Source of the DNA: Saccoglossus kowalevskii
Lineage: Eukaryota; Hemichordata; Enteropneusta; Harrimaniidae
Direction: 5' to 3'
Assembly (NCBI RefSeq): GCF_000003605.2
Contig: NW_003111976.1
Span: 102,938 to 151,275, forward strand
Length of the DNA: 48,338 bases
This document shows, piece by piece, positions 1 to 15,100 of the stretch; position 1 is the stretch's first letter; every line of letters begins with the position of its first letter. A model generated the notes under the pieces. It was not told the origin of the DNA, searched no databases, and saw only the letters and a program-made list of their open reading frames with translations. The position numbers and the translations under genes were made by a program.

Positions 1-28
1 CATAAAGTCAAGTATAACTGTTGCATAC

Positions 29-137
29 CTTTAACTGTTGGATCCTCTAGATTCTCCACACCTGCCATCATGTCTTCACCAGCCGTCTTCATTCCTTCCA
101 CTGAATCTACTAGTCCTTCAACATCATTGCGAAGATT
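29..137 (-). CDS. MACF1: Spectraplakin exon: start of a spectrin repeat (continues beyond window)
   Basis: Reads NLRNDVEGLVDSVEGMKTAG then a DPTVK end; 36 codons plus one base. Acceptor TTTTTAAAAACAG, donor AAAG/GTATGC. Enters in phase 0 and leaves in phase 1, the same pattern as other half-repeat exons here. It is the most 3' coding exon visible; the following exon lies before base 1. Confidence 0.85.
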
Positions 138-3100
138 CTGTTTTTAAAAAAACATGAACACAAAATCAGTATTATTGACAACTCCAGAACTAAATAGGTG
201 TTATATCAGTTTGTAACCTCATCCAAGCACAGGGGCTGCAGGAATATGATGTCATCTTATTATAAGTAGCCAATCATTAAGGCTGTTACAATTCCACTAC
301 TTGCAGGGGTTGCATGGAATAAGATGTCATCTTATAAGTAGCCAATCATTAAGGCTGTTACAATTCCACTACTTGCAGGGGTTGCAGGAATATGATGTCA
401 TCTTATAAGTAGCCAATCATTAAGGCTGTTACAATTCCACTACCTGAGATCAAACAATCAAACAAGAGTTTATTATCACTCCTTACCTGTAGTTTCTTGA
501 TTTGTTTCTTGAGTACTTCAGGATCAGCTGCAACAGGGTCAGCATTAATCAGATGGTTGGCAATCTTACCAAGTTGTTCTAGCATGTTGTCCAGATCCTC
601 ATGGTACTGAGTAACAACAAAACGACAACATCAATTAGAGGCCGAGTATGATCTTGGGGGAAAAGTTACTATGAAAATTAAAGAAAAAAGAACCCAAAAC
701 TCAAACAAAACTTACTGATGTGGTTCTTTGTAAGGCATCGGTAAGTCTTTCTGCTCGTTTCTGAACTTTCTCCTTGATCTTTTCGTATCTTGCATTGTCA
801 TCATCCGTGCGTTCTTTGACAGAATCTGCTCCCTCGCCAGGACTCAATTCCATCAGCTTGGGGGCAGTCTTGTTCAGTTTCTGGATGAATTGCTTCTTCT
901 CAGCAATCTCTTGTTTTAGCAACTGGAATGAAAAAAAACAATTATTGTTTTTAAGTGTACCTTTTTTTATTTCAAATGCCGGTAAGGAAAATATATATAA
1001 ATACTGTTGATATTGAATGGACTAAATAAACAATGGACACATATGCAAGTGTAAGTTTGCAGAATCATCTCAAGTAACGTACCCTATTCTTATCAACTTC
1101 CTTTCTGATCTCCTCTGCTTCTAAACCTGGTGGCACTAAATTCTTGAGTTCTTTCTCCATCATATCCAACCAATCCGTCAATTCCTCATGAGTTTCTTTG
1201 AACTGCAGTGCTAGTGGCACTGCATCCTCAATCTGGTCCAATTTGTCCCCGCTGATCAATTTCAGCTCATCGTATTTGGATTTCATCATATCTACTTTAT
1301 CTTTCAGTTTAGTTTTGCTTTCTTCATCTGATGTCTCCTCCATCAGCCTCTCAGCAGCAGACAGGTAGTCTTTCATCTTATCTCCCTTGGAATGGACATC
1401 TCGGTCAGCAGACTGTGAACAGATCATCAATACTTAAATTGTAACATGATTGTAAATTTTTTTTTTGTCACTATAAATTTTCATGATTTGATGACTTAAT
1501 GACATTCGTTAGTAAAGTAAAGTTTTTAGGTTCAAGGTGAATTGATGATATGACATTTTCACCATACTTTCATTTTTAAGGGTTCCGTCAGAATGCACAC
1601 ACAAAAATTGTGATCATCGGACAAATTTTTGAGATGAAAAATGGTCAAAAATGGTATTTTTATATTAGTTTTCATGGAAAGATTTTTCCTTCATACTTCA
1701 AAATTTTGTTTGACACCATTAGATGAAAAATCATATAATTTTATAAACATCATTTCTAATCTTGTGGAAACTTTTCAAAAAATTGACAAATTAATGAGTT
1801 TGTTTGTCCTAATATACAATAGGAGTTGTCTCCCACAATGCATTGCATATATGTGCAGTGACATGCTCAGTTGTGCTAAATTTGAATTTGGCTAAAACTG
1901 TTTTAGAGACCCCAGGAAAACATACAATGATAACATTTCTAGATTCTCCTCTTTCTCACCTTCATCGTTTTGAGTTGTTTTTTGGTGCCGTCTGGCTCAA
2001 CATCGATTGGTTCCTTGCAAAGAATTTTCAACATTCGTTCTAAGTCCTCCAACCACACTACCATTTCATCAAGGCTAGCAGTGATCTGATAAAAAAAAGC
2101 TCAAATTAAGCCAGGTTTCACATAATCAGGTACTTATGACTGATGACATAATGCATGTACAGCAAGGTGACTATATTCATAGTGAAATTCATTTGCCATG
2201 CGGCAAACTCACCCAATGTCATATATCAAACTATCTTACCTTCTGAGCACCTTCCAATGTGGCCATCAGTTTGTACTCAATCTCCTTTAATTTCTGGTTG
2301 ATGCCATTGTATCGTTTGTTATCCAATGTTATCTTTTCTTTCAAACTCTCAGATTCCTTGGCATCTACCAAGTCCATAAGCTTGGGTCCGACCTCATTGA
2401 TGGTGTCTATATATTGCTTGTGCTCACCTGCAAGTGCTTGTAGTTTCTGATGATGAAAGTATCAATAAAAATTATTATGTTCAAATTCTAAACAATGAAT
2501 GTAATTCTGGTGTTCAGTATAATTAAGACATGATAAGATCTTTATTGAAACCACAGAGAAAGTGTGACATTTCTAATTTCTCTATAATTAGAATGACATA
2601 AACCTGGCGGGACAAATTTTTGAAATGAAATTGAAATGTGATTTCATTCATTTTAGGGCAACACACAGACCCTCCCCACCAACTTCAGCACCTTGTACAC
2701 CTCCAAATTTCCACAGAGACGAGATTTCACTGTTTTTCAACAAAAATAATGTCATACCTCATGTTTGATCTTCTGTTCTTCTGCTGGAATGGTGGTATCA
2801 AATTTATTTACGTCGTCCTCCACCTTGTCCAGCCACTCCACCAAAATACGATGGGCTTCGTGAAATCTACTTGAGTAGGTCTTTGCTTGCTGTAACTCTT
2901 GCATACGGTCATCACTCTTGACGCAAATGTCTGTGTATTGGTCCTTTATTGAGTCAAGTTTCTGTTCCACTGCGAGCACCTCAGAACCTAATTTTAAAAA
3001 TAAATGCTATGAATATGGTTCTTCCCAGAGCATCAGTGTTGAGCGTGCCCTCTACTCTATTATTTTGCAAAAGGATATAGCACATGCCATGCATTTTATT

Positions 3101-6100
3101 TTGCATAACAGTAAAGACCACCACATACTGAAGAATGGAGGAATTGTTTGTTTTTCATTTCAGCAGATGTTTTATGGATCCAAATCAATCTTTAAAGCAT
3201 GTATTCAACAGTTTATTTGGTAAATGTTAAATTTTTTTTTAAATTTCTAAGGACAAAATAAACCATTTTGCAATTGGTATGTAAATTAGTCACAAGGCTA
3301 GGATACTTGTATATTCTAAGGAATAAATCTCAAATGCAATATTCTCGAAGTACATGTATAATCTGGTAAGTTTCAGAGAAGAAGTTGTTCATAATTATTA
3401 TTAATATATAAAACTATGAAAATAAATGATACATAACAATGTATCCTTTTTATTTAAATTTTTGAAAGGTTATGAATATTTACCAGTGCAGTGCTTGATG
3501 AGTTCGTGACCAGCTTCTATCGCTGCATCTACATCCGACTTGTGATTAACAACATCATCATTCAGGTTCTAGAAGGTTAACACAGTATAAGAAATAATCA
3601 AGAAAAGTTCACCCTGAGAAACTGTACGCAAAGAACATTTACGTGATGTTTACAAACATGATCAAATAATTGATTGCATCTTTCATGCACCTATCTATAT
3701 TACAAGATACACAACTTCTGATTGGTCAGTATATTTATGAATGATCAACTGTAACCAATAAATACTAAGCTTACATAGGATTTGAAGAGATTCCCTACCA
3801 TCATGCCAGGCAACCCCAATCACCTCCATTATTTACAATCACAAGAATATTCAATAGGACACAAAAGACTGACGCAAACAACTTGCTTGGACAGTATGTA
3901 TTACGTATGTGTTAACGATTTGACAATATACACAACATATGATGTATGACCGGTGTAGAACAGTGCTTGATAATGACAGTACTTGTGTGACGAGAGAACC
4001 GATTTTCTCAGAAGACGCTGATTGCTTGCATCGCTTCTTAGATGATGACTACTTCGGATCTCACTCTATGATTTTCTCGGTTTATTAGTGGTTATGTGCA
4101 TGCATATGAACATTGGCGAAATATGCCGTGCGTCATGGTGCAATGCGAAAAACTAATGACCTATGATGTCACAATAATGACCCCATGTGATATTTTACAA
4201 TGTTAAGTGCATACATGTTATTTTCAATATTTAAGTACCGAAAATAGTTGTCCTAGCAACAAATATTAATCTCACCAATGTTTGAATTTAGTATTATTCC
4301 TGTGAAACAATTAAGTGATATACAAAGAAAACAACAATGTGCATGCAAACAAACAAATAAATACAATATACGTGCATAAGTAAACAAAAACGCTACAACT
4401 AAAGTTAAAAGTGAAGAAGCCATTAAACATACAACTAATAAACTAAAGATTTAATATATTATTACACATGCAAGAACCCAGAATAAGTAGTGAATAAAAT
4501 TTAAAGATGCAATTCTTTTCTTACTTTGTTGAAAAATTAAATATTTGTTTCACAAAAAAAATCAAATTGCATCTCCAATTTTTTTTTAGATTCGATTGAT
4601 ACAGTGAATATATAGTAGATTTTGAGCTAAATGTGATTTATTTAATGGTTAAAAGAGGATTTAATTGAGATCTTTTTTAAAGAGCTTTTTTAAAGAAGAC
4701 AGTTGAGAGAGACCCAGAGAAGTCACCGCTCATGCGACTGATGAACTGTACCGTGTGGTCTCCTAGTTGTTGTTCGATGGTCTCGTATATGGAAGATATC
4801 GGTTCCATGGCATCCAACCGCTGATTTGTTTCCACCAACCATTGTATGAGATCTTGTTCATTCGCTCCAAATCTTTCAACATTTTTCAGCGCTTGCGCAA
4901 GCATTTTTTCTCGTCTAGCACACCGCTCAGCAATTTCATCATATCTGATTTGTGTGCGATCCATCTTGACTTGCAAGATCTCTCTGTCCTCGTCACAAAC
5001 CAAATCTCGCAGTGATTGGCCAATTGAAATAGACTGATCCAAAGGTTCTTTCTGATTGGCTACCTCATCAGCCAATGCCTGACATTGATACAGGGTGAAT
5101 GCGGAATAATAAATAGAAAATAAATTGAAGGAATTTCACATGAAATAATTGTTGCATGTATCACTAGATCCTAAAATTGTGAGGTAGGAAAACCAAGATA
5201 TATATAATGAGAAAAATAATAAATATCATGTTGCAATATCCATAGGGTTAATGAATATTCATTCTGTTGAAAGATTTTTTCACTTTTTTGTAAATATAAA
5301 TTAACATAAAATGAATAATATAAAATTCAATTATAAATTTAAAATCTTTTAAAACTTGTTTTAATAAAAACGTTTTCATTGACCTTTCAATGATTTTTAA
5401 TGTCAAACTACACACCTTGTGATCTTGTATCTGTTCTTCAATCTTTTCTGGTGTTGAACCGACAGGGTCGTGCGATGATAAAGTCTTCTCTGTCTTTTCT
5501 ATCCATTCTGTTAATGGATCCATCTTATCCTGGAATGCTTTGGCAACATCCATAAGTTCTTCCAGATTCTTGCGTCGTTTATCAGCGAGATCATTCAGAG
5601 CATCCCACCTAGTTTGCAGATCATCCAACTGTTCACGAATTGTTTCTTTTTCGTCAGTATCCATGCTAGCCATTACCTTCTCCCCCATGTCCTTCACAGA
5701 ATCAACGCTGTTCTTCTTTGCGGCAATCAGTTTGTCAAGAAGCTGGTGGAAATAAAAAATTGCGATAAATTTATTTTGTTGTTGTACAAACATGATTTTA
5801 AACTTTTATGGATGAATCACTATCGATAAGAGTTTTCATTTGCAAAATAATTTATTTTGTGAAGGAACTCACTTTTTGACCATCCAACTGAGCTTTGACT
5901 ACTTTGTAGTCAGCTGAGGGGTCTTTCTGACTCGCTAAATGCTCCTCTGTGTCTTCCAACCAATCGAGTAGAGACTGCAGAGCTTCAGAGAATTTACCGC
6001 ATTGCAATAATGAATCACTTAACTTGTTGTCTCTTTCAGACACCTGATAAAAGAAACAGATAAACAGATTAAAAATATCGCAAGAATCATCAGATAAACT

Positions 6101-9100
6101 AGTTTTCAAATTTACACTTCAATCAGCTCCAGATAAGGTATGAAATTAAAATATTGTGTTTGTCACCATAGAGGGCGTTTTCTACTACAGCTAAATATGT
6201 TCAAACTAAGCAAACTAAGGAGCCTGAGAAAGGATCAGAAATTTTTAGCTTATAGAAGTATTTTTGAAGCAAGGAGCTGTATGGCTAAAAACCAGCTATC
6301 TTGTTCACAGTGTTCGGCTTAGAGAAGTTTCTTTTTCACAGTGTTCGGCTTAGAGAGGTTTCTTGTTCACAGTGTTCGGCTTAGAGAGGTTTCTGGATCA
6401 ATGCTTGGTTTAGACAGGCTGCACTGTTAAAGAGGAAGCTGCCAATCTGAAGAATTGTTCCAAGGAATTATGGGAAACTATTCACTTTTGTTATTGATTG
6501 TAATTTCAATCCAGTAAGTATATTTGCTATGCAAGGAGGCTTAACTGGAAGTATCCTTTGTAATGGATTGAAAATAAATTGAATCGATAATGCCCCACCC
6601 CTTCCATCCCCTATAATAACTAATTATATAATACCTCCACACTGAGTTTATTCCAGCGTTCATTCATTTCTTCAATGTCTTTCTCAATCTTTGATGTATC
6701 AACACCTGTAGAGGCGCTCTGTACTAGACCCTGACCAGCTTTGTTGGTGTCGCCGACATTGCCAGACAAACGGTCGATGTGTTCCTTGTGGAATTTCTAT
6801 AATAAATAGAGAGTAAATAAAGAATTTCGAAACTGAGACACAGTAACAATTCAAGAATTAGTTTGTATGATGCACATGTGATATTTTAGTATTATTTATT
6901 ATTTGGTTGACTGATTTCAAAATTCTTTTGAATATCCAATCAGATCACTGGAAAGTGTATGATGATGTCATCAAAAATTCACTGGACTCACCTTGAAGTC
7001 AGCTTGTTGTAATTTGATGGTGTCGACATCGGCACCAACAGGTCTGTATGATCGCATGGAGTCTTCTGCTGCATCCAATGCATCGCATACCTCATCCAGC
7101 TTCTGGTAGAAATCTCGCACTCTCTCCAACGTCATGTCAAGTTCATCGCTACGACTATTAGTGCGATCGTTCAGTCGGTTCCATCTCCTCTTTAGAGTAG
7201 CAATCTGATTTAGGCAAATAAAAAAAAACAATTTGGTTAGTTGAATGAACCTGGAGTGGTAAGGCTGAGAAGGCAAGAGGGTTTAGGTATACCATGAGTG
7301 CTAAAGCTAAGAACGTGTATGGGCCGAGGCAAATATGGGTTTTGTTGAGCTATTCACAAGTGGTAAGCTGAAAATGCAAGAAGGCTTTGGTATACCATGA
7401 GTGCTAAAGCTAAGAACATGTATGTGCCGAGGCAAATATGGGTTTTGTTGAGCTTTTCACAAGTGGTAAGCTGAAAATGCAAGAAGGCTTTGGTATACCA
7501 TGAGTGCTAAAGCTAAGAACGTGTATGGGCCGAGGCAAATATGGGTTTTGTTGAGCTATTCACAAGTGGTAAGCTGAAAATGCGAGAAGGCTTTGGTATA
7601 CCATGAGTGCTGAAGCTAACAGTGTGTATGGGCCGAGGCAAATATGGGTTTTGTTGAGCTATTCACAAGTGGTAAGCTGAAAATGCAAGAAGGCTTTGGT
7701 ATACCATGAGTGCTAAAGCTAAGAACATGTATGGGCCGAGGCAAATATGGGTTTTGTTGAGCTATTCACAAGTGGTAAGCTGAAAATGCAAGAAGGCTTT
7801 GGTATACCATGAGTGCTAAAGCTAAGAACGTGTATGGGCCGAGGCAAATATGGGTTTTGTTGAGCTATTCACAAGTGGTAAGCTGAAAATGCGAGAAGGC
7901 TTTGGTATACCATGAGTGCTGAAGCTAACAGTGTGTATGGGCCTAGGCAAATATGGGTTTGTTGGACTATACACAAGTGGTAAGCTGAAAATACAAAAGG
8001 ATCTAGGGCAAATGAAGGTTTTGCTGAGCATATAATAACAAGTAAAGCAGAGAATGTAAAAAAAATACAATAAATAAAATTAAATAAAAAATAAATGAAA
8101 TCTACTACCTATATATGTAACTAACTTTAATGATAAAAAAATAATCATGCTTACAATTTAATAAATAAAAAAATATACTACATGATGATATGAACACATG
8201 CAAAATTCGTTCAATTATGTGAGGCCACAATATTTTATAACACGTGTAATAAATAAAGTGTCACTCCCTCCCTCCCCCTCCATCAATTTTAATTCAATAT
8301 ACTACTAAGACCCATTTAGAAATACATTTTTTTTCGCTCCAGACAAACTTATCACTGGGAAGTGTTAGTAATCAATAGTCATCAGACAAAAATATAACCA
8401 TGCAGATGAACAAACATTTCTCTACATAACATTTTACCTGTTTTCTCATATCTGCAATCTTCTGTTTATTTTTTTTAAAGGAGTAAGAAAAATAATATAA
8501 GCGATATAAGCAACATTTACGCAAAAAAAAAGTGAATACAAAAAAAAAAGCACTTCATCCCTTGCACCTCCAGACATTTAGGGTTTCCCACCCCACACCA
8601 TAAATGGTTTGGTCCAACCATGGATTTATTAGGTTTTTGCAGGGGTGCAAGAGTTCTAACCAACTATTACAGGTCACAACATAGAACACTTAAAGCTTTA
8701 TTTAAAAAAAAAAATCAGCAATTGTATGGCTGGGGAATAACATCAAGATTTGGAAACTACTTACGTGTATATTTGTATATTTATCAATCTAATTTGTTGA
8801 TGATGAAGTCAAAGAAATAAACAGATGTTAAAAGGAGAAAAAAATTAGAATTCTAATTTAAAACAAGTGATATTTCTCAGTTCAACAAAATGAGAAAGGA
8901 AAGTGGATGTATAACCATCGAGGCAGTGAGATCAAGAGAAGTACTCTCACTATGGTAACATAGATGTAACTACATATTTACAGTATACATGACGTATCTA
9001 TCCTAAGAACAATAATCCTGAAAATATAAAATGAGATTGAATAAAAATATTCATGGTGATAGATCTTACCTGCTCTTTGAGTTTCTCGGGTTCCGCAGTG

Positions 9101-12100
9101 AATCCTTTAGTGATGAGATCTTGTAAAGTGATTTCTTCTTTATCGATGTCCTTTTTTCGTTTTCTTAGCGAGTCTTGAAGTTCCTGAATTATACAATTTG
9201 ATTGTGTTATTTGACATTACAGTCACTAAGCAGTAGGAATAGTGACGGTATCACAATGCTAAAACTCACTATCACAAGGGATCCCTACACTGCCAGCAAT
9301 GTAAAAATGGCATCTATAATAGCATTCACCATGTGACATTGCAAAATAACAACAATGATGTAAAATCACTATCAAAGATGTACATTCCATCGAATTCATC
9401 AATATGACATACTCATCAATAACCATTATGCCCACCAATACACATTATTCTAACATTGTCATTTCAATAATCCTATAATACTGCTCCCAATATTTGACAC
9501 TAACACCATCCGGCTACTGCCACCAATGATGAGAAGAAAACAACGCCTTACCTTAACTTCATCAATTTGTTTTCTGAGGGTATCTTCATCTCTGGCCACA
9601 TGTTTGCACTGGTCGTACCTTTCCTCCAAATCACTCATATCGGACTGAAGATCTCGCAACTTATTCTGGAAAAGATCAACCTCCTCAGAAGCAGTCTCCA
9701 GATCTTTCAGTCTCTCAGCCACGGCAGTTTTCAAAAGATCAAGACGACCAGCAATGAAATCAACTTCTTCTTGAATGGGTGTTGTATCAACTTCTTCTGG
9801 TGCTTTATCAATAACATTATCCCCAAGTTCTTTAACTTTGTCCACTTTGGGTTTGATTTTATTTACTTCAGCTAGCAAGTCCTACAAATCAATTGCAAAT
9901 GTTTTTTTGTGTATTAAAATAACATGATATCATAACCTGTAAGTTCCCGCTGCCAGAAATGTATACATTTTGTATGTCGTTCAGGGATTTTAACAGCACC
10001 CTCATGCCATGACCGTGCGCCCCCTTACCCTGGGGAGCAGATCCTTAGGCAACCATAAAATTCTGATTGACCAGGGATCACATGTGCCCACAGTCTTCAA
10101 CTGTGACCTGTCAGATAGTAATTTTGACCCCAAGGAAGCTATAGAATGCTTCATTTTAACTTATCATTTTATTATCAAAAACTCCACACCTTGGTAGGGA
10201 GTACCTCATCTCTCCCACTGGGCGCCGCTGAATTGCAGTGCTCCCTCTTGCAGTTTTTTCGAGAAAAAACCCTGCTGTTTATGAGCACAACGTAACAAAA
10301 TCTGCATACAACATACAACATACAATGCCACAACATACAATGCCACAACATACAACGCCACAACATACAACATACAACGCCACAACAGACTCCACTTTCC
10401 AGCTACTGACTAATTCACAGAACAACTTACTTTAATTTTATCCAGGTGTTTACTATCTTTCTTTTCATCTCCAAGTTTATCATGATCTGCCAAAATGCCC
10501 TCACATTTACCGAGAGCATCACTGGCATTTTTCACTGCATCATTGAACTCCTGCAATGCCTTCAAGTGACTGTCTATCTCATCTTTCCTCTCAGCTGCTC
10601 CTGTGATACAATAGAAAAAGAGTCACAAATCAGGAGGAGTTATACTACGAAGATTTCAATGAAATTCGGTGATATGAACTCAAGTAAATATTTCTGAGTG
10701 AGTCTCATTATGTGTCTATCAAACAGTTCCTAATGATCATTTAGTTCTCCAGTACAAATCACCCTAGATGGAACCCTTTAATTATTATATACCCTTGATA
10801 TGATTCATTATGTATCATTAAGCGTACGTGTTATTCCAGTTCTTATGCACACATCACTAATCAACCCAATACTCCTCAATAAATACATTGTACTAAATTA
10901 AATATATTCCCACAATAAGGAGACACCAATGGTTACAAACAAGTAGAGATCAGACTTACCTTTGTTGAGTGTGTCAAATCGGTCATTAATCTCCTTGACA
11001 GCGTCTTTGATCTCGTCTCCTCCCGTTTCTGATGCATCCACCAGTTTGTCAGCAACCTGGTTGAGTTTATCAAGAATGGCTTTGTGTGCGGCCACATCAT
11101 CATTCAGAGCCTGTGTACAGATCATAGTCATAACAAGATTCATTGCAAGAAGTGATGTCTGAGTACATAAACTATAACTCAAAAGAAACTTAATACACAA
11201 GAGTAAAAAAGTTCTATGTATAATTGCGCATATCTGTCTTGTGATAATGTTGTTTTCTGTGTAATTCTTGAGTCTCTATCCTTAAATAAGAGTATTATTT
11301 CAATACTTATTTACTTTTCCCAGCGTAGTATCACACTTTATAACCTCCCTTAATAATAGAAGAGTGCACTAGTAGGGGCACTTTGAACAGACTGATGGTA
11401 AGCTCAAGACTACTTGGTAATATATCACTTTCAGTAGATACAACAAGATGAAGCTCAGTCCAACACACGATCTTTCAATGACAAGTAAAATCGCCATCGA
11501 TGTGTCAATGCAATGTTTTTTAAAGTTACACTTTGTTCTTTATTTGAGGTAAAAAAAACCATTAATTTGAACAATGGTTGACTATGCATTTAATTTTAAT
11601 GCTGGAAACCAATTTTACATCATAGTAGTGCTTCATTATTCACTGTTTTAAAATGTTACAATAATGTACCAGAAATTTTAGCATGCATTTTATTTTTTAA
11701 ACAAAGCAATATTATTTTTTCAGAGGACTCATATCAATGAATTCAATTCAAAACACACCTTGGCATCGTCTTTCTGTTTCTTTGCCTCATCCAACTCCAA
11801 ACTGACTGGTGCCTGTGTTGACAATTTTTCCTCTGCTTCCTGTAACCATGGCAACATCTTCTTCATCTCATTGTTGTATTTATCAGCGCAACTGTCCACA
11901 TCTTTCAGTTTATCTTGTCTGTCCTTTGACTTGGTGTTCACATCGTCCCATTTTGATTTCAGATCATCCACTTTGTCTTTCAAACTGTCATATTCTGGAC
12001 CTGGTTGTGCCTCTAGAAGCATTTTCTGGGCTTTAGTAGCGACTTGTTCATAAGATGGTTCTTGTTGCTTGATGTCTTTCACAACCGGCTAAAAAATAAG

Positions 12101-15100
12101 ACATTTTCATGTGATTATTCAAATAAATCAGATTATTGTTTTTGCCCAACAGTAGCGCATACACTTACAATGCAGACGCGGCTTCATCTAACTTTCAGTA
12201 TTGTCATCAATAATTTCAACATATTTTTTCTCTTGTTCAAAACTTGTTTCACTTGTACCAAAAATACCTTCCAGCTTGTAACAAATACAATTTTTGATAA
12301 ACCTGTTTGAGAAATTTACATACTGGTATTGTACAATCACTTCTGAGAATTTTGTGTATTTTTGATAACATTTTCAACCCCACATGAGTCACAACAACAT
12401 GTGAAATTTCTTTTTAGAAATTATCAAATTATGAAAATTTATGGCAGCGAAAATCATACCGTTAACAGTACATCTGATTTTAAGATTGTTTGATTGCAGG
12501 GGAAGACATACCTCGTGTTGTTTGACTTGCTCCTTGACTTTATCTGGGAGGGCATGTACTGGTTCAGCACTGACCAGTTCGTTTCCTTTCCCATCCAACC
12601 ATTTTAATATGTCAGCAAATGAATCTTCAAAGTCCTTGGATTGTAGTAGAGCAGCTTGTAGTTTACCGAGACGCTCATCTTGAATCATAGAAGTAAACAA
12701 ATAATTAGTGCATGACCAATAAAATGTTTAGTACTGATCATTCAACCAATCAACAGAAAGATTTCAGAATGAGTCTTGGTTGGATTGACCAATCAAAATG
12801 ATTGTTAGAGATGATTCCACCAATGAACAAAGAGATTTCTGAATGTATCTAGATTAACCAATCAAAAGATTTGTTACTGATGATTCAGCCAATGATATAT
12901 CTTTTCCCTACCCAAATTAGACACAATTTATTTCAAGAATTGTATTCCATGAAATGTGAATGTTTTGCATGAATGGAAGTTGTCATGGGATTGTATTATG
13001 AAATCATGGGGCACTTTGTTTTGTTGCTCGTCTTAGTTTAATCGTGATATTAAAGAGATTAGGCCTTTATAATAAAGCATGATTAAAAGAAGAACATACC
13101 AAGTTTCTGGCACAATTCATCATACGGTTTGACAACAGCATCAAGTTTCCTCTTCAAGTCGGCTTTAGCAGTTGGTTCATCTACAAGATCCATCAGAATG
13201 TTGTATTTCTCATGCATCAGAACAATGGATGGTTTCTTACTATCAACTTCCTCTTGCAGGTCCTGCAGTGAAGAAATATAACCAATCACATACCATCTTA
13301 CATATTCCATGCATATACATGTATTCCTTTTTCTGATTGACTGCACAGTAAGGTAACACTAAAATGATTGGTTAACTCACCTTTGTTTCTTGGATTTGTC
13401 TGTCAACAATCGCAGGATTGGTACTGACCGGGGAAAGATTCTTGAATCTACCATTGATATCTGACAACCAGTCGAGCATCTCTCGTAAGGCATCATGGAA
13501 TTTCTCGCTCTCAATTAACGTTTCTTCGATTTTCTTGCATCTCTCCTGCATGCTTGTTTTCAGGTCATTCCATTTGTTGTTTAGTTCGTCCAGCTGTGCT
13601 TTGACGGGTGAGGATTCAAGTTCCTCCGGCGATAGCTTATCAAGAATTGGTTGACCAGCTTTATTAACATCTTCAAGTTGATAGTCATTGGAGTCAAACT
13701 CATCAAGCAGAACCTTGGAGAGAAAAGGAATATGAACATCATTTATTTTTAAACATCTTTGTTTATCTATGATTTTTCTGAAAAAATTTGCCTTAGTTGT
13801 TTCAGTAAGTTCCTTTTTGGAGAAGGAAAGAGTCCGCACATAAAGACATATACTGTAAAGCCGTCTGTCATCAAGAATCCTCAGAGTTCATTGCCCTGGT
13901 AACCTCAGGTTGAATAAGCAGTCTAAGAATGTTTACAAAAATGTTTATTGACTTTGGGGGAATTCCGCACTGCTATTTTATGTATCAAATTATATACATA
14001 AACAACTAATACACCACTTATACCAGTTAAAATATTTTGGTTGAGATATTCACCAGTTAAGGTAATTAAGATATTTTTTTTTCAAATATTTGTCAAAACA
14101 AAGCATAAGTTTTCTCTTGGTCACAGGAAGTTTTCATTATGGGCACTGTGATAACTAATCCAAAGAAACAGGATATTTTTTTTTTAAAAAAATTTCACAA
14201 TTTTTTCTAATTTTTCAAAGTGCTATAAAACAGTCCCAATAAATGGCAAGGACTGTTTGGGTGATAAGCCAATCAGGTAAATGGCTAATCAGGAACAACC
14301 TTGTAAGTGCTACATGGCCTTCTAACTTCCTCAAGTAAGGACTTCCCTAATTGGTTCACCACCAGTTAGTGATAAGCCAATCAGGTAAGCGGCTAATCAG
14401 GAACAACCTTGTAAGTCCTACATGGCCTTCTAACTTCCTCAAGTAAGGACTTCCCTAATTGGTTCACCACCAGTTAATTAATTAATAAATAAATAAACAT
14501 CACTGTGACAGCACTACTTTAGTTCACACTAGTTATATAAACAAAGAATACAATGACACGTTTAGTACTTCCAGTCTGTCTATTCATAGCTTTATATTTA
14601 TGCAGACATACATGTATGTAGTATTTTATTCCAGTCCACCCAACTAATTAAAATCTACTAGGGCTAATTAATGATATTTGTTCTGCAGTCCAGACAGCTT
14701 GAACACATCTACAATGTCTGATGTAGTAGCACAAGTAAACAATACCAATTCCATTCCTTTGCATTATTTATAAACCCGATAGTATCAAATGATATTACTA
14801 CCAGCGCTGTACTGTTACACTGATAATTTTTTGCAAGATTTTTAAAATTTCAAGTTTTCAAATTTTGTAAGTCAAAATTTGATTTAAAATAATTATAGAA
14901 AATTGTCAACAAATTTTAGAAATGAATATTTCTTATAATTTGAGTAAAAAGAATCAATTTGATACTCTTCAATAAAAGAAATGTTTTCATCATTTAACTT
15001 CCTTTATCCTAACATGTCTAAAATTAAAAAAAAAATCTGCCTTAGTTGAGGTAATTTCCTGACAAATCTAATTATATCATTATCTCCTTTTTTTTTAAAG

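Noticed and set aside
774-1010. Plus-strand frames opposite spectrin exons (also 5540-5755, 11760-12053, 12441-12683, 20456-20866, 43124-43451 and others)
   Set aside because: They are antisense shadows of the coding exons, rich in Ser/Leu/Phe as expected from the complement of Lys/Glu-rich coding.
7822-8070. Open frame of 82 codons on the minus strand
   Set aside because: It lies in the 103-bp minisatellite and repeats the unit's own translation; no splice or domain support.
10009-10197. Plus-strand frame RPLTLGSRSLGNHKILIDQG
   Set aside because: Intronic, no splice partner, no recognisable domain.
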